From positions 92,202 to 156,201 of the forward strand of contig JAFQEB010000086.1 in the NCBI GenBank assembly GCA_017399225.1: a DNA stretch of 64,000 nucleotides, given 5' to 3'. Source of the DNA: Clostridia bacterium. GTDB lineage: Bacteria > Bacillota_A > Clostridia > Christensenellales > Aristaeellaceae. The notes under the pieces are model-generated. The model was not told the origin of the DNA, did not search any database, and saw only the letters and a program-made list of their open reading frames with translations. The position numbers were made by a program, and so were the translations under genes. Of this stretch, positions 15,229 to 22,826 are shown in pieces (within the stretch, counting starts at the first letter, position 1; each line of letters begins with the position of its first letter).

Positions 15229-18107
15229 TGGTCATTCCCTCCTTCCTCGCCGGTGGCAAACTCGTTGCGCTTGCGCTCCAGCTCCTCGTTGATCTGCTTG
15301 GTCCAGTAGTTCAGGGTTTCACGGGCATTGGCCTTGTCGTAGTAGACTTCCTTGAAGGCGTTGTCAATGTTGCGGGAGACATAGTAGCTGCCGGGCAATT
15401 CAGGCAGTTCCTGCACATAGCCCCACTGCTCCATGATGATCTCCAGCTCCCGGCCCGACCAGCGCAGGCCCTTCATTGCGCTGACATTGGCAGGATTGTA
15501 GCGGCCCGCCGCGCCCAGCACGTTTTCGATCTGCTGACCATAGGCAATCTGCGTTTCGCTGGAGTTCCACCAGCGCATGAATTCCCAGCAGGCGTCGGGG
15601 TTCTCCGCGTTGGAAAGGATCAGGCCCGCCGTACCGGAGGCAGCGGTCGCGTGGTTGACCGTGCCGTCCTCCAGTACCGTGCCGGGGATCAGCGCCATGT
15701 CCCATAGATTGCGGATATCCGGCGCAGCGGTCTTGAGCTGGCTGTAGAAGGTGTAATTGGTGATGACCAGGGGCATTTCGCCGGAACGAAAGCGGTTGAA
15801 GTCATCCTTGTACAGTGGGAAACCATACTGGGTGTACAGGCTCGTCCACAGCTTAAAGGATTCCAGCGCACCGGGGGTGTCGAGGGTCGTGGTCAGGTGA
15901 TCCTCGGTGTATAGGCCAACGCCGCTTTGCAGCAGGAGCGTGGGGAACAGGGTCGTGCCGCCGATGCCGGTGGACACCGACTGATAGGCGTCCAGCGACA
16001 CATAGGGCAGGCCGATGTTCATGTTGTTGCGCTGGAGGGTTTCAGCAACCAGCAGCAGCTCGTCCCAGGTGGTGGGGACAGTCAGCCCCAGCTCTTCAAA
16101 CACGTCGGCGCGGTAGAACATGACGTAGAAGTTCTGGCTGTTGGGCAAGCCCCAGACATGGCCGTTCCAGGTCAGCGGCTCCAACGCGCCGGGCATGTAC
16201 TCGCTGACCAGCTCGTCAAAGCCCTCGAAGTTCTCCAGCGGCAGCACTGCACCGCGCAGGGCGTAGTTCACCGGGTCGCCGCGGCCCAGCATGATGGTTA
16301 CGTCCGGGCCTGCGTCCGCCATAACCGCCTGCATCAGGCCGGTCTGGACGATGGACAGGTTCACGCCGATGCCGGATTCGGGCGTGAAATCGGAGTCAAT
16401 CAGCTCCTTGAGCACCTCCGCCTGATCGCGACCTGAGGCAATCCACACATCAATGACGGTATCGCCCTCGCCGGCATTGCCGACAGTCTCATAGTCTGTC
16501 GTAAAGGAGCCCACCAGAGCCTCTGCCTGATAGGTCATGTTCTCCCAGAGGTTGGAGGCCGTGCGGGGAATCTCGCCGCCAGCCGGGGTGAGATAGATCA
16601 CATCCAGCTGTAGGCTCTGCTTGCAGATCGTCTGCATCCAGGTGCTGATGGTGACGATGTTGTCGCGGAAGGTGCTCAGGCGGCTGGGGATCGTGCCGGG
16701 ACGGGCCACGAAGCTCTCCAGCTGCTCGGCCAGGCGCACCAGAGAGGCGGCCTCCGTGCCGGTATAGCCGGTCAGGGTCTGCACCTGCTTTTCCACGCTG
16801 CGCAGCTCCGCCGCCAGCACGGACATGCTGTCCATCAGCCCGGGAATGGATTCTTCCAGGAAGTAATCGCGGTACATGTCAGGGGTGGCGCTGGTCACCA
16901 TGATAATCCGGCGGTACATAGTGTTCAGATCGTTCACCACTGAATCCACTCGGGCCATGAGCGGTGCCATATCGCCGGTGGTGGGCGTCATGGTGATGGT
17001 ATGAATACCCTTGGTCAGGTAGATGGCGTAGGGTTCATCCTTCCCCAACGTTGCAGTCTGCCAGGACACGCCGTAGGGGAATTCGACCTGCTCCAGTGCA
17101 CGGAAGGGCGTTTCGCCGTCGATCTTGACATTGCGGTACACCAACATGCCGCGCAGGTAATTCTGGCGGAAGCGGAAGGTCAGGTTGTACATGCCGTCTG
17201 CCGGAACTTCAAATTCCCAGGTGATGGACTGGTCCGCGGTGGCCCAGTTCTCACCGCCGATGGTGTTGAGCTTCTTGGCAATCGGATCAGAAGGGGAAGT
17301 CATGGGATCGGAGCGGTCGGAAATCGGATAAAGCTGAGTAGAGGTTTTGTTCAGAGCGTGTTCCGCCTCAATGGTAATGGTATCAGCGCCCTGTGCCATA
17401 TCGGTATGGGCAGCGCTGTAATCTTCGTAAGTCGGAGCTTCCTGTTTGTTGTGGAAGCACAAGGAAGCGATAGCAACGGGTTCACGGATGGCCGTCAGGG
17501 TCAGCGTATGGTCGCCGGCGTCCAGCGCGAAAAGGTAGCTGCCGTTGACATAGCCGTTCACATCGTAGAGGTCACTGGTCTGCCAGGTGTAAACTTCCTC
17601 CTGCGAGGGGCGGAGATCATTGCCCATGTTGTCCTGGGCAAAGACAGTCACCGCATCCTGATACAGACGGGTCAGCTGAAGCTGCTGTGCTTCGGTGAAG
17701 GGGACTTCCCCATCAATGCACAGCTCGTATTCCGGGATATTGCCCACACCGGGCAGAGCGTAGTAGTCGACGGCCAAGGCGTAGCGTCCAGCTTCCGCCA
17801 CGGTAAAGCGCCAGGTGACGCTCCCTTTCTGGTCATCCCACACGAGGGCGTTCTTTCCCTCGATCTGCGAAATGCTGTAGTGTACGCCCTCTGCCGCTTC
17901 TCCTGCAGGGCCATCCATATGGATCTGAACGGAGGGAGCAGGCAGAGCAGCGTATTGCTGATCATAGGCGGCATAGCTGCCGCTGCGGTATGTGAAAGCA
18001 TATTCTGTTTCCTGTGCGAAGGCACTGCCCGTCAGGCTGACAGCCAGCAGACATGCAGTCATCATCATGCACAGGATCTTTTGCAGGCAGCAGCAGTTCT
18101 TCCGCAT
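15225..18107 (-). CDS. Very large solute-binding protein fused to N-terminal carbohydrate-binding-like domains
   Basis: This 960-aa protein has a signal peptide ending SLTGSAFA|Q. Ordinary family-1 sugar-binding proteins are about 400-460 aa. Here the binding protein occupies about 545-950 (DVTIMLGRGDPVNYALRGAV; LPNSQNFYVMFYRADVFEEL). It is preceded by roughly 400 residues of two beta-sandwich modules (about 35-240 and 250-420; GSVTWRFTVAEAGRYALAVD, QSITWEFEVPADGMYNLTFR), which resemble CBM6/CBM35-type domains, and by a helical linker (about 430-520). It has no lipobox cysteine at the cleavage site. It is likely the receptor for permease pair 1. The start at 18107 is chosen because GAGGAGCAATCAAG precedes it; a longer frame reaches 18155. 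Confidence 0.85.
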   Translation of the reverse strand: MRKNCCCLQKILCMMMTACLLAVSLTGSAFAQETEYAFTYRSGSYAAYDQQYAALPAPSVQIHMDGPAGEAAEGVHYSISQIEGKNALVWDDQKGSVTWRFTVAEAGRYALAVDYYALPGVGNIPEYELCIDGEVPFTEAQQLQLTRLYQDAVTVFAQDNMGNDLRPSQEEVYTWQTSDLYDVNGYVNGSYLFALDAGDHTLTLTAIREPVAIASLCFHNKQEAPTYEDYSAAHTDMAQGADTITIEAEHALNKTSTQLYPISDRSDPMTSPSDPIAKKLNTIGGENWATADQSITWEFEVPADGMYNLTFRFRQNYLRGMLVYRNVKIDGETPFRALEQVEFPYGVSWQTATLGKDEPYAIYLTKGIHTITMTPTTGDMAPLMARVDSVVNDLNTMYRRIIMVTSATPDMYRDYFLEESIPGLMDSMSVLAAELRSVEKQVQTLTGYTGTEAASLVRLAEQLESFVARPGTIPSRLSTFRDNIVTISTWMQTICKQSLQLDVIYLTPAGGEIPRTASNLWENMTYQAEALVGSFTTDYETVGNAGEGDTVIDVWIASGRDQAEVLKELIDSDFTPESGIGVNLSIVQTGLMQAVMADAGPDVTIMLGRGDPVNYALRGAVLPLENFEGFDELVSEYMPGALEPLTWNGHVWGLPNSQNFYVMFYRADVFEELGLTVPTTWDELLLVAETLQRNNMNIGLPYVSLDAYQSVSTGIGGTTLFPTLLLQSGVGLYTEDHLTTTLDTPGALESFKLWTSLYTQYGFPLYKDDFNRFRSGEMPLVITNYTFYSQLKTAAPDIRNLWDMALIPGTVLEDGTVNHATAASGTAGLILSNAENPDACWEFMRWWNSSETQIAYGQQIENVLGAAGRYNPANVSAMKGLRWSGRELEIIMEQWGYVQELPELPGSYYVSRNIDNAFKEVYYDKANARETLNYWTKQINEELERKRNEFATGEEGGNDQ

Positions 18108-18134
18108 CTTGATTGCTCCTCTCGGGTAAGGTAA

Positions 18135-18175
18135 GGGGCGGCACAGGTGACGCACGAAGCTTCCTGCGCCGCCCC
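18135..18175 (-). other. Intercistronic stem-loop
   Basis: GGGGCGGC / GCCGCCCC with an inner AGG/CCT match forms a GC-rich hairpin in the gap between the LamG-like gene and the large binding-protein gene. It lacks a T tract, so it is more likely an mRNA-stability or partial-termination element than a full terminator. Confidence 0.5.
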
Positions 18176-18199
18176 CGGATTGGATTAGTATGAATTGGA

Positions 18200-19339
18200 T
18201 TACTCAGCGATTTCCTTCAGTTCCATGTGGTTGATGGTGAAATCACCGCCCCAGGTGATGATCTGGAAGTCGCCCTCAGGGATGTAATCCTTGTAGTACT
18301 CGCCGCCCTCGATGGGCAGGTCAACGTCGATGATCTGCTCGCCGTTCATAGACAGCTTCACATTGTTGCCGATGACAACCAGCTTGAACTCGTAGTTCTT
18401 GCCTGCCTCAAAGGTGCAGGGATAGTAAGCGTAGGCATGGTCATAGGCCTCGCCCTTAACGATGCGGATGCCCGCGGCGTTCTCGCCCAGGTTGGAGCCG
18501 CAGATCAGCACCTGGTACTGGTTCCATCCGTTCTCGTCAGCAGCGCAGCGGAAGCAGACGCGATCCTGCATCCACTCGGTCTTCTGGGTGTTGTAGTTGA
18601 AGTTCAGCTCAAAGTCGCCGACCTTGCGGCCCAGAATGTGCCAGGAGTCAGTGTAGGCATCGCCCGCACCGTCAGCGGTGCGGCCCCAGACCTGCACGGA
18701 ACCATCTTCGTTGTGGTTGAACACGCCGGCTTCAGCCTTGATCAGGGGCAGCAGATCGGTCACGCCGTCGTCAGCCACGATCTCGGTTACATCGAAGCGG
18801 TCCATGGTGAAGTCGCCGCCCCAAGTAATGATCTGGAAGTCGCCTTCGGGGATGTAATCCTTGTAGTACTCGCCGCCTTCGGTGGGCAGGTCAACGTCGA
18901 TGATCTGCTCGCCGTTCATGGACAGCTTCACATTGTTGCCGATGACAACCAGCTTGAACTCGTAGTTCTTGCCTGCCTCGAAGGTGCAGGGATAGTAAGC
19001 GTAGGCGTGGTCGTAGGCTTCGCCCTTGACGATGCGGATGCCCGCGGCGTTCTCGCCCAGGTTGGAGCCGCAGATCAGCACCTGGTACTGGTTCCAGCCG
19101 TTCTCGTCAGCAGCGCAGCGGAAGCAGACGCGATCCTGCATCCACTCGGTCTTCTGGGTGTTGTAGTTGAAGTTCAGCTCGAAATCGCCCACCTTGCGGC
19201 CCAGGATGTGCCAGGAATCGGTGTATGCGTCGCCGGAGCCATCGGCGGTGCGGCCCCAGACCTGCACGGAGCCGTCCTCGTTGTGGTTGAAGGTGCCGGC
19301 CTCAGCCTTCACCAGGGGCAGCAGATCTACCGTGCCAAC
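18200..19339. repeat. Tandem 570-bp direct repeat within the LamG-like gene
   Basis: The unit 18200-18769 is repeated at 18770-19339: for example ATCTGGAAGT occurs at 18261 and 18831, exactly 570 bp apart. The two copies are almost identical at the DNA level including third codon positions, so the duplication is recent or maintained by gene conversion. Confidence 0.9.
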
Positions 19340-20077
19340 CGCAGCGGGGGCCTCTTCGGCAGCCACTTCCACCACGTTGTAGTTGCCGTAGGTCATGTCG
19401 GGATCGTCGTAGGAGATGATGGAGATGTCGTCCACATCAAAGTTCGCGCCCCAGGAGCACAGGCCGAACACGCCCCACTTGATGACGTCTTCCGCGTCGG
19501 TGTAATCCGCACAGAGCTCGCCGTCTACGTAGATCTTGAAGTTGGTGTCGCGTGCCTCTACCTTGATGGTGTACCAGGTGCCGTTGTCAAACCAGAAGTC
19601 CTGGTTCTCGACCATGGGCACGGTCTCAGCGTACTTCTTGCTCAGGCTCTTGATGGTGAAAACGCCGCGCCACTCCCATATGTTGAACAGGTAGCTCTCG
19701 TTCTCATGGCCGTCGCAGTTATACTTGATGCCATCTAGACCGCGCAGGACGATCTTCATCCAGTTGTGGTCAGGATTCTTGATGTAGGGACGGACGCGGA
19801 TGGTGTAGTCGAAGTTGCGCAGTTCGGGGCCGAAGGCCATCTGGATGTAGCCGTTCTCGCCCTCGCCGGTAGAATTCAGGCAGTGCAGGTACTTATTGCC
19901 GTCTTCCTCCACAATGGTCACGACGCAGTTCTCAGCATCCGTCGGGGTACCAACGAAGTACAGGTCATGCACGCCGTCTTCGAAGTCCTCGGTGTAGATG
20001 GGCTGCACGTCTTCCGCCAGGGAAGAAGCACACAGCAGGGTTGCCAGGGTCAGGATCAATACCAGCAGTTTCTTCAT
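18200..20077 (-). CDS. Secreted three-module LamG/DUF1080-like protein with a recent internal duplication
   Basis: This 625-aa protein has a signal peptide (MKKLLVLILTLATLLCASSL|AED). Module 1 (about 25-225) is a LamG-like sandwich (YTEDFEDGVHDLYF; WYTIKVEARDTNFKIYVDGE). Modules 2 and 3 are nearly identical 190-residue units (AEAG-FNHNEDGSVQVWGRTA ... EGDFQIITWGGDFT), differing at only a few residues. The same modular type appears in the protein at 5358-7118. No catalytic acid pair is obvious, so a glycan-binding role outside the cell is inferred. It lies between a GH93-like gene and the large binding-protein gene. The start at 20077 is chosen for its AAAGGAAGG site and signal peptide. Confidence 0.8.
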   Translation of the reverse strand: MKKLLVLILTLATLLCASSLAEDVQPIYTEDFEDGVHDLYFVGTPTDAENCVVTIVEEDGNKYLHCLNSTGEGENGYIQMAFGPELRNFDYTIRVRPYIKNPDHNWMKIVLRGLDGIKYNCDGHENESYLFNIWEWRGVFTIKSLSKKYAETVPMVENQDFWFDNGTWYTIKVEARDTNFKIYVDGELCADYTDAEDVIKWGVFGLCSWGANFDVDDISIISYDDPDMTYGNYNVVEVAAEEAPAAVGTVDLLPLVKAEAGTFNHNEDGSVQVWGRTADGSGDAYTDSWHILGRKVGDFELNFNYNTQKTEWMQDRVCFRCAADENGWNQYQVLICGSNLGENAAGIRIVKGEAYDHAYAYYPCTFEAGKNYEFKLVVIGNNVKLSMNGEQIIDVDLPTEGGEYYKDYIPEGDFQIITWGGDFTMDRFDVTEIVADDGVTDLLPLIKAEAGVFNHNEDGSVQVWGRTADGAGDAYTDSWHILGRKVGDFELNFNYNTQKTEWMQDRVCFRCAADENGWNQYQVLICGSNLGENAAGIRIVKGEAYDHAYAYYPCTFEAGKNYEFKLVVIGNNVKLSMNGEQIIDVDLPIEGGEYYKDYIPEGDFQIITWGGDFTINHMELKEIAE

Positions 20078-20151
20078 GGGGATACCTTCCTTTCCTATCA
20101 AATACCCGTTTCCCGGGTTTGATCCATGTGTACGCGGGAGACTGCAAGCGA

Positions 20152-21354
20152 TCAGTCGAAGGTTCTTTCGTCAAAGCGATAGCGGAGGAAGATCATCTTG
20201 TAGTACCCCTCTTCGGACTGGTCGTCAGGGATGTTGTTGACAAAGTAGGCGGTCAGGCCGTCGGCTGCGGTGAAGATGGCGCGGCTGTAGCCGCCGTTGG
20301 GGTTGCGGTAGTTCTTGGGCTGGAACCAGATCTTCCAGGAGTCCTCCGCGCCCAGATTGTCGTTATAGTAGACGATGTTGCCCTTGCTCTGACCGGGGGT
20401 CTGGAAAACCGCGGTCATCAGCAGCAGGCCGTTCTCGCCGTAGTTGGGCAGATAGGCCAGGTAGGGGGCGGAACCGGGAACGGCGCCCGTATTGGTGACC
20501 ACCTTGGTACCTGGCTCCACCGGGTCGCCCCAGTAGATGCCGTCATCGGAGAAGCGGTAGGTGATGGGGTTACCGCAGCCGGGATCATCCGAGTCACACA
20601 TCTCGTAGGTCATCATGTAGCGGCCGTCGTTGAGCTGGACGATCGTAGCCATGCCGGGACGCTTAGTCTGGTCGCGCAGAGCAACGATGTCGATGGTCGG
20701 TCCCCACTCTTTGCCGTCCTCGGAGATCTTCATCACCAGCTTCTGGCTGTGATGGGGCTCGTCCGTGGAGTCGGAGTAGTAGCAGGCCAGGCGGCCGTCG
20801 GGCAGCACCATCAGGAAGGGCTCCCACACACCGGTATCCAGGCCGCCGCCCACTGCCACCGTGCCGAACTGCTCCCAGGTCTGGCCGATGTCATAGCTGC
20901 GGTACATACGGATAGCGGACTGCTTGTTGTGGCCTGAGTCAATGGAGCATGCGGCCAGCAGTAGCGTACCGGCGGGCATGTCGCCCACCTGGCTGGGCAG
21001 CTCGTACAGGAAGGGCTGGTACTCCGACTGGATGGCCGCCGCCTTTTCACGCACGGTGCTGACCAGCTCCCAGGTGGAGCCGCCATCCCGGCTGACGTGG
21101 ATGTTGTAACCCGGCTTTGCAATGTGCAGGCCCGACGTGTAAAGCTCATAGGTGGCAATCAGGGTGCCGTTATTCTCGCCGGAGTGCTGCAGCTCGATGA
21201 TGCGGGTATAGCTGATGCCCTGTCCCCAATACAGTTCATCGTAGTCAACGGTGGCCACGACGCTGTGCTCGCCATATTCGGGGGCTGCAAGCGCATTGCC
21301 GGCAAAGCAGAGCATCAGCAGCGTGACAAGGCTGGCAATGATGATACTCTTCAT
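20152..21354 (-). CDS. Secreted BNR/sialidase-fold hydrolase, GH93-like (exo-arabinanase type)
   Basis: This 400-aa protein has a signal peptide (MKSIIIASLVTLLMLCFAGN|ALAA). It has a six-bladed propeller with an Asp-box (SRDGGSTWEL) and the landmarks I associate with GH93 exo-1,5-alpha-L-arabinanases: Glu in VWEPFLMVLPDGRL, the string HHSQKLV, RPGMATIVQLNDGRYMMTYE with a second Glu, and GSAPYL. GH93 enzymes release arabinobiose from arabinan ends. Sialidase is less likely because the Arg-triad layout is not seen. The cytoplasmic relative at 28701-29864 shares the same landmarks. It lies downstream of a binding-protein gene in the operon. Confidence 0.72.
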   Translation of the reverse strand: MKSIIIASLVTLLMLCFAGNALAAPEYGEHSVVATVDYDELYWGQGISYTRIIELQHSGENNGTLIATYELYTSGLHIAKPGYNIHVSRDGGSTWELVSTVREKAAAIQSEYQPFLYELPSQVGDMPAGTLLLAACSIDSGHNKQSAIRMYRSYDIGQTWEQFGTVAVGGGLDTGVWEPFLMVLPDGRLACYYSDSTDEPHHSQKLVMKISEDGKEWGPTIDIVALRDQTKRPGMATIVQLNDGRYMMTYEMCDSDDPGCGNPITYRFSDDGIYWGDPVEPGTKVVTNTGAVPGSAPYLAYLPNYGENGLLLMTAVFQTPGQSKGNIVYYNDNLGAEDSWKIWFQPKNYRNPNGGYSRAIFTAADGLTAYFVNNIPDDQSEEGYYKMIFLRYRFDERTFD

Positions 21355-21393
21355 TTATCCATGTTCTCCTTCACAAGGTTTCTGTCAGTCCCC

Positions 21394-21420
21394 TCCCGCA
21401 GCCCTGAAGGGACTGCGGGA
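21394..21420 (-). other. Stem-loop after the solute-binding protein gene
   Basis: TCCCGCAG / CTGCGGGA makes an 8-bp stem with an 11-nt loop in the gap between the binding-protein gene (stop at 21435) and the GH93-like gene. Such loops often stabilise the upstream binding-protein mRNA. Confidence 0.5.
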
Positions 21421-21434
21421 AGGAATGTGGCGCA

Positions 21435-22775
21435 TTACTGGGGATTATAGGCGCCGTTGGCCTGATTGATGGATTCCTGCAGCAGCGGGTAATGGGCCTC
21501 GACGATGGTCTGCCAGGGCTCTTCCCACTGGGTGATACGGGAGCTCAGGTCGTAGAAGCCCATGGAGTCGTCGCCCCAGGTGCCAACGCCCCCATACTTG
21601 GGAATCAACAGGGTGAACTTCTCAGGATCGTTCATTTCATCGATCAGAGCCTCGATCTCTTCAGGCCACTCCTTGTAGGGCTGGCCGTGACGTTCCGCCA
21701 GTTCACGCGCCAGGTCCTTGTTCATTGCCAGCGCGCGGCAGCAGGCCAGGTAAGCCAGGGCGCCGTTCTTGTTGGCGCTGTCCTTGCCGACCCAGTACAC
21801 GTCGATACGACCCTGAGCGAAGTGCTCCTCGGTGCCGTCCAGCTGAGGCGCAGGTGCAACGCCGATGCGGCCTTCGATGATGTCCTCATAGAAGTTGGAG
21901 TCCATGACCCACTTTTCACCCAGCATCATCGCGGCATTCTTGGCACTGAAGCAGGAAATGTCTTCCTGGGACATCAGGCGGGTGTCATCACCGGCAGTGC
22001 CGGTTTCGTACAGGAAGTTGAAGTACTCAGCCAACGCCGGAGAACGGAGATTGTTAGCATACAGGCCGGTTTCGGGATCGTAGGTGACAAAGTCTTCACC
22101 GGAGATGGAGAAGGAATAGGTGGGGTGGAGCACCAGGGCGTAGGTATCAATGATGCCGTCGCGGTCATCGTCAATGACCAGATCCTTCATCATCTCGCGC
22201 ATCGCGGAGAAGGTCCACTCGCCGTTCTCGTACAGGTCGAGGGGGGTGTCCAGGCCCATGTCGTCAAAGTAGCTGGTCCAGTAGTAGATGTAGTTGTTGT
22301 TGTACATCTCGCCCGTGGGGAACGCGTAGTAGCGGCCCTGGTAGGCATAGGTGTCGGCAGTCGTCTTCAGGTCAGCCCACAGGGGATCGTTGAAGTCCAG
22401 GTATTCAGTCACGTCCGCAACAACGTCCTTGTTGATCAGGTTCGGGAATTCCTGATTGCGGTACTTGATCAGGTCAGGGGTGCTGCCAGACAGACGCATG
22501 TTGACAGCCTTGGCGGGCAGCTCGGCGTAGGTGGTACGCACAACCTTGATCGCGCAGCCATAAGCTTCCTGCATCAGCAGGTTAGCCAGGTTGGTGTCCA
22601 TGGTCTTCTTGCTGTCCCAGGTCAGGTAGGTCACAGTATCGCTGGTGATCTCCAGATCCGGCAGGCCGAAGCGTTCACGCACTTCTTCAGGAGTGTCCGC
22701 CAACGCAGCAGGCATTGCCAGCAGCGGCAGCACCAGCGCCAGGGTCAGCAGCAGGGCCAGAAAACGTTTCTTCAT
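21435..22775 (-). CDS. Extracellular sugar-binding protein of an ABC importer
   Basis: This 446-aa family-1-type solute-binding protein has a signal peptide (MKKRFLALLLTLALVLPLLA, then AALA|D), two lobes and typical segments such as YAFPTGEMYNNNYIYYWTSY. The start at 22775 follows an AAGGAGG site; a longer frame reaches 22811. It has no lipobox cysteine, which is unusual for a Gram-positive binding protein. No permease lies directly beside it; permease pair 2 (7171-9057) may be its channel. It sits among the arabinan-active enzymes, so an arabino- or galacto-oligosaccharide is the likely ligand (inference). Confidence 0.88.
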   Translation of the reverse strand: MKKRFLALLLTLALVLPLLAMPAALADTPEEVRERFGLPDLEITSDTVTYLTWDSKKTMDTNLANLLMQEAYGCAIKVVRTTYAELPAKAVNMRLSGSTPDLIKYRNQEFPNLINKDVVADVTEYLDFNDPLWADLKTTADTYAYQGRYYAFPTGEMYNNNYIYYWTSYFDDMGLDTPLDLYENGEWTFSAMREMMKDLVIDDDRDGIIDTYALVLHPTYSFSISGEDFVTYDPETGLYANNLRSPALAEYFNFLYETGTAGDDTRLMSQEDISCFSAKNAAMMLGEKWVMDSNFYEDIIEGRIGVAPAPQLDGTEEHFAQGRIDVYWVGKDSANKNGALAYLACCRALAMNKDLARELAERHGQPYKEWPEEIEALIDEMNDPEKFTLLIPKYGGVGTWGDDSMGFYDLSSRITQWEEPWQTIVEAHYPLLQESINQANGAYNPQ

Positions 22776-22826
22776 GGGAAAACCTCCTTCATATATTCTC
22801 GGGCTTGTCACCCGATTGTTACAGCG

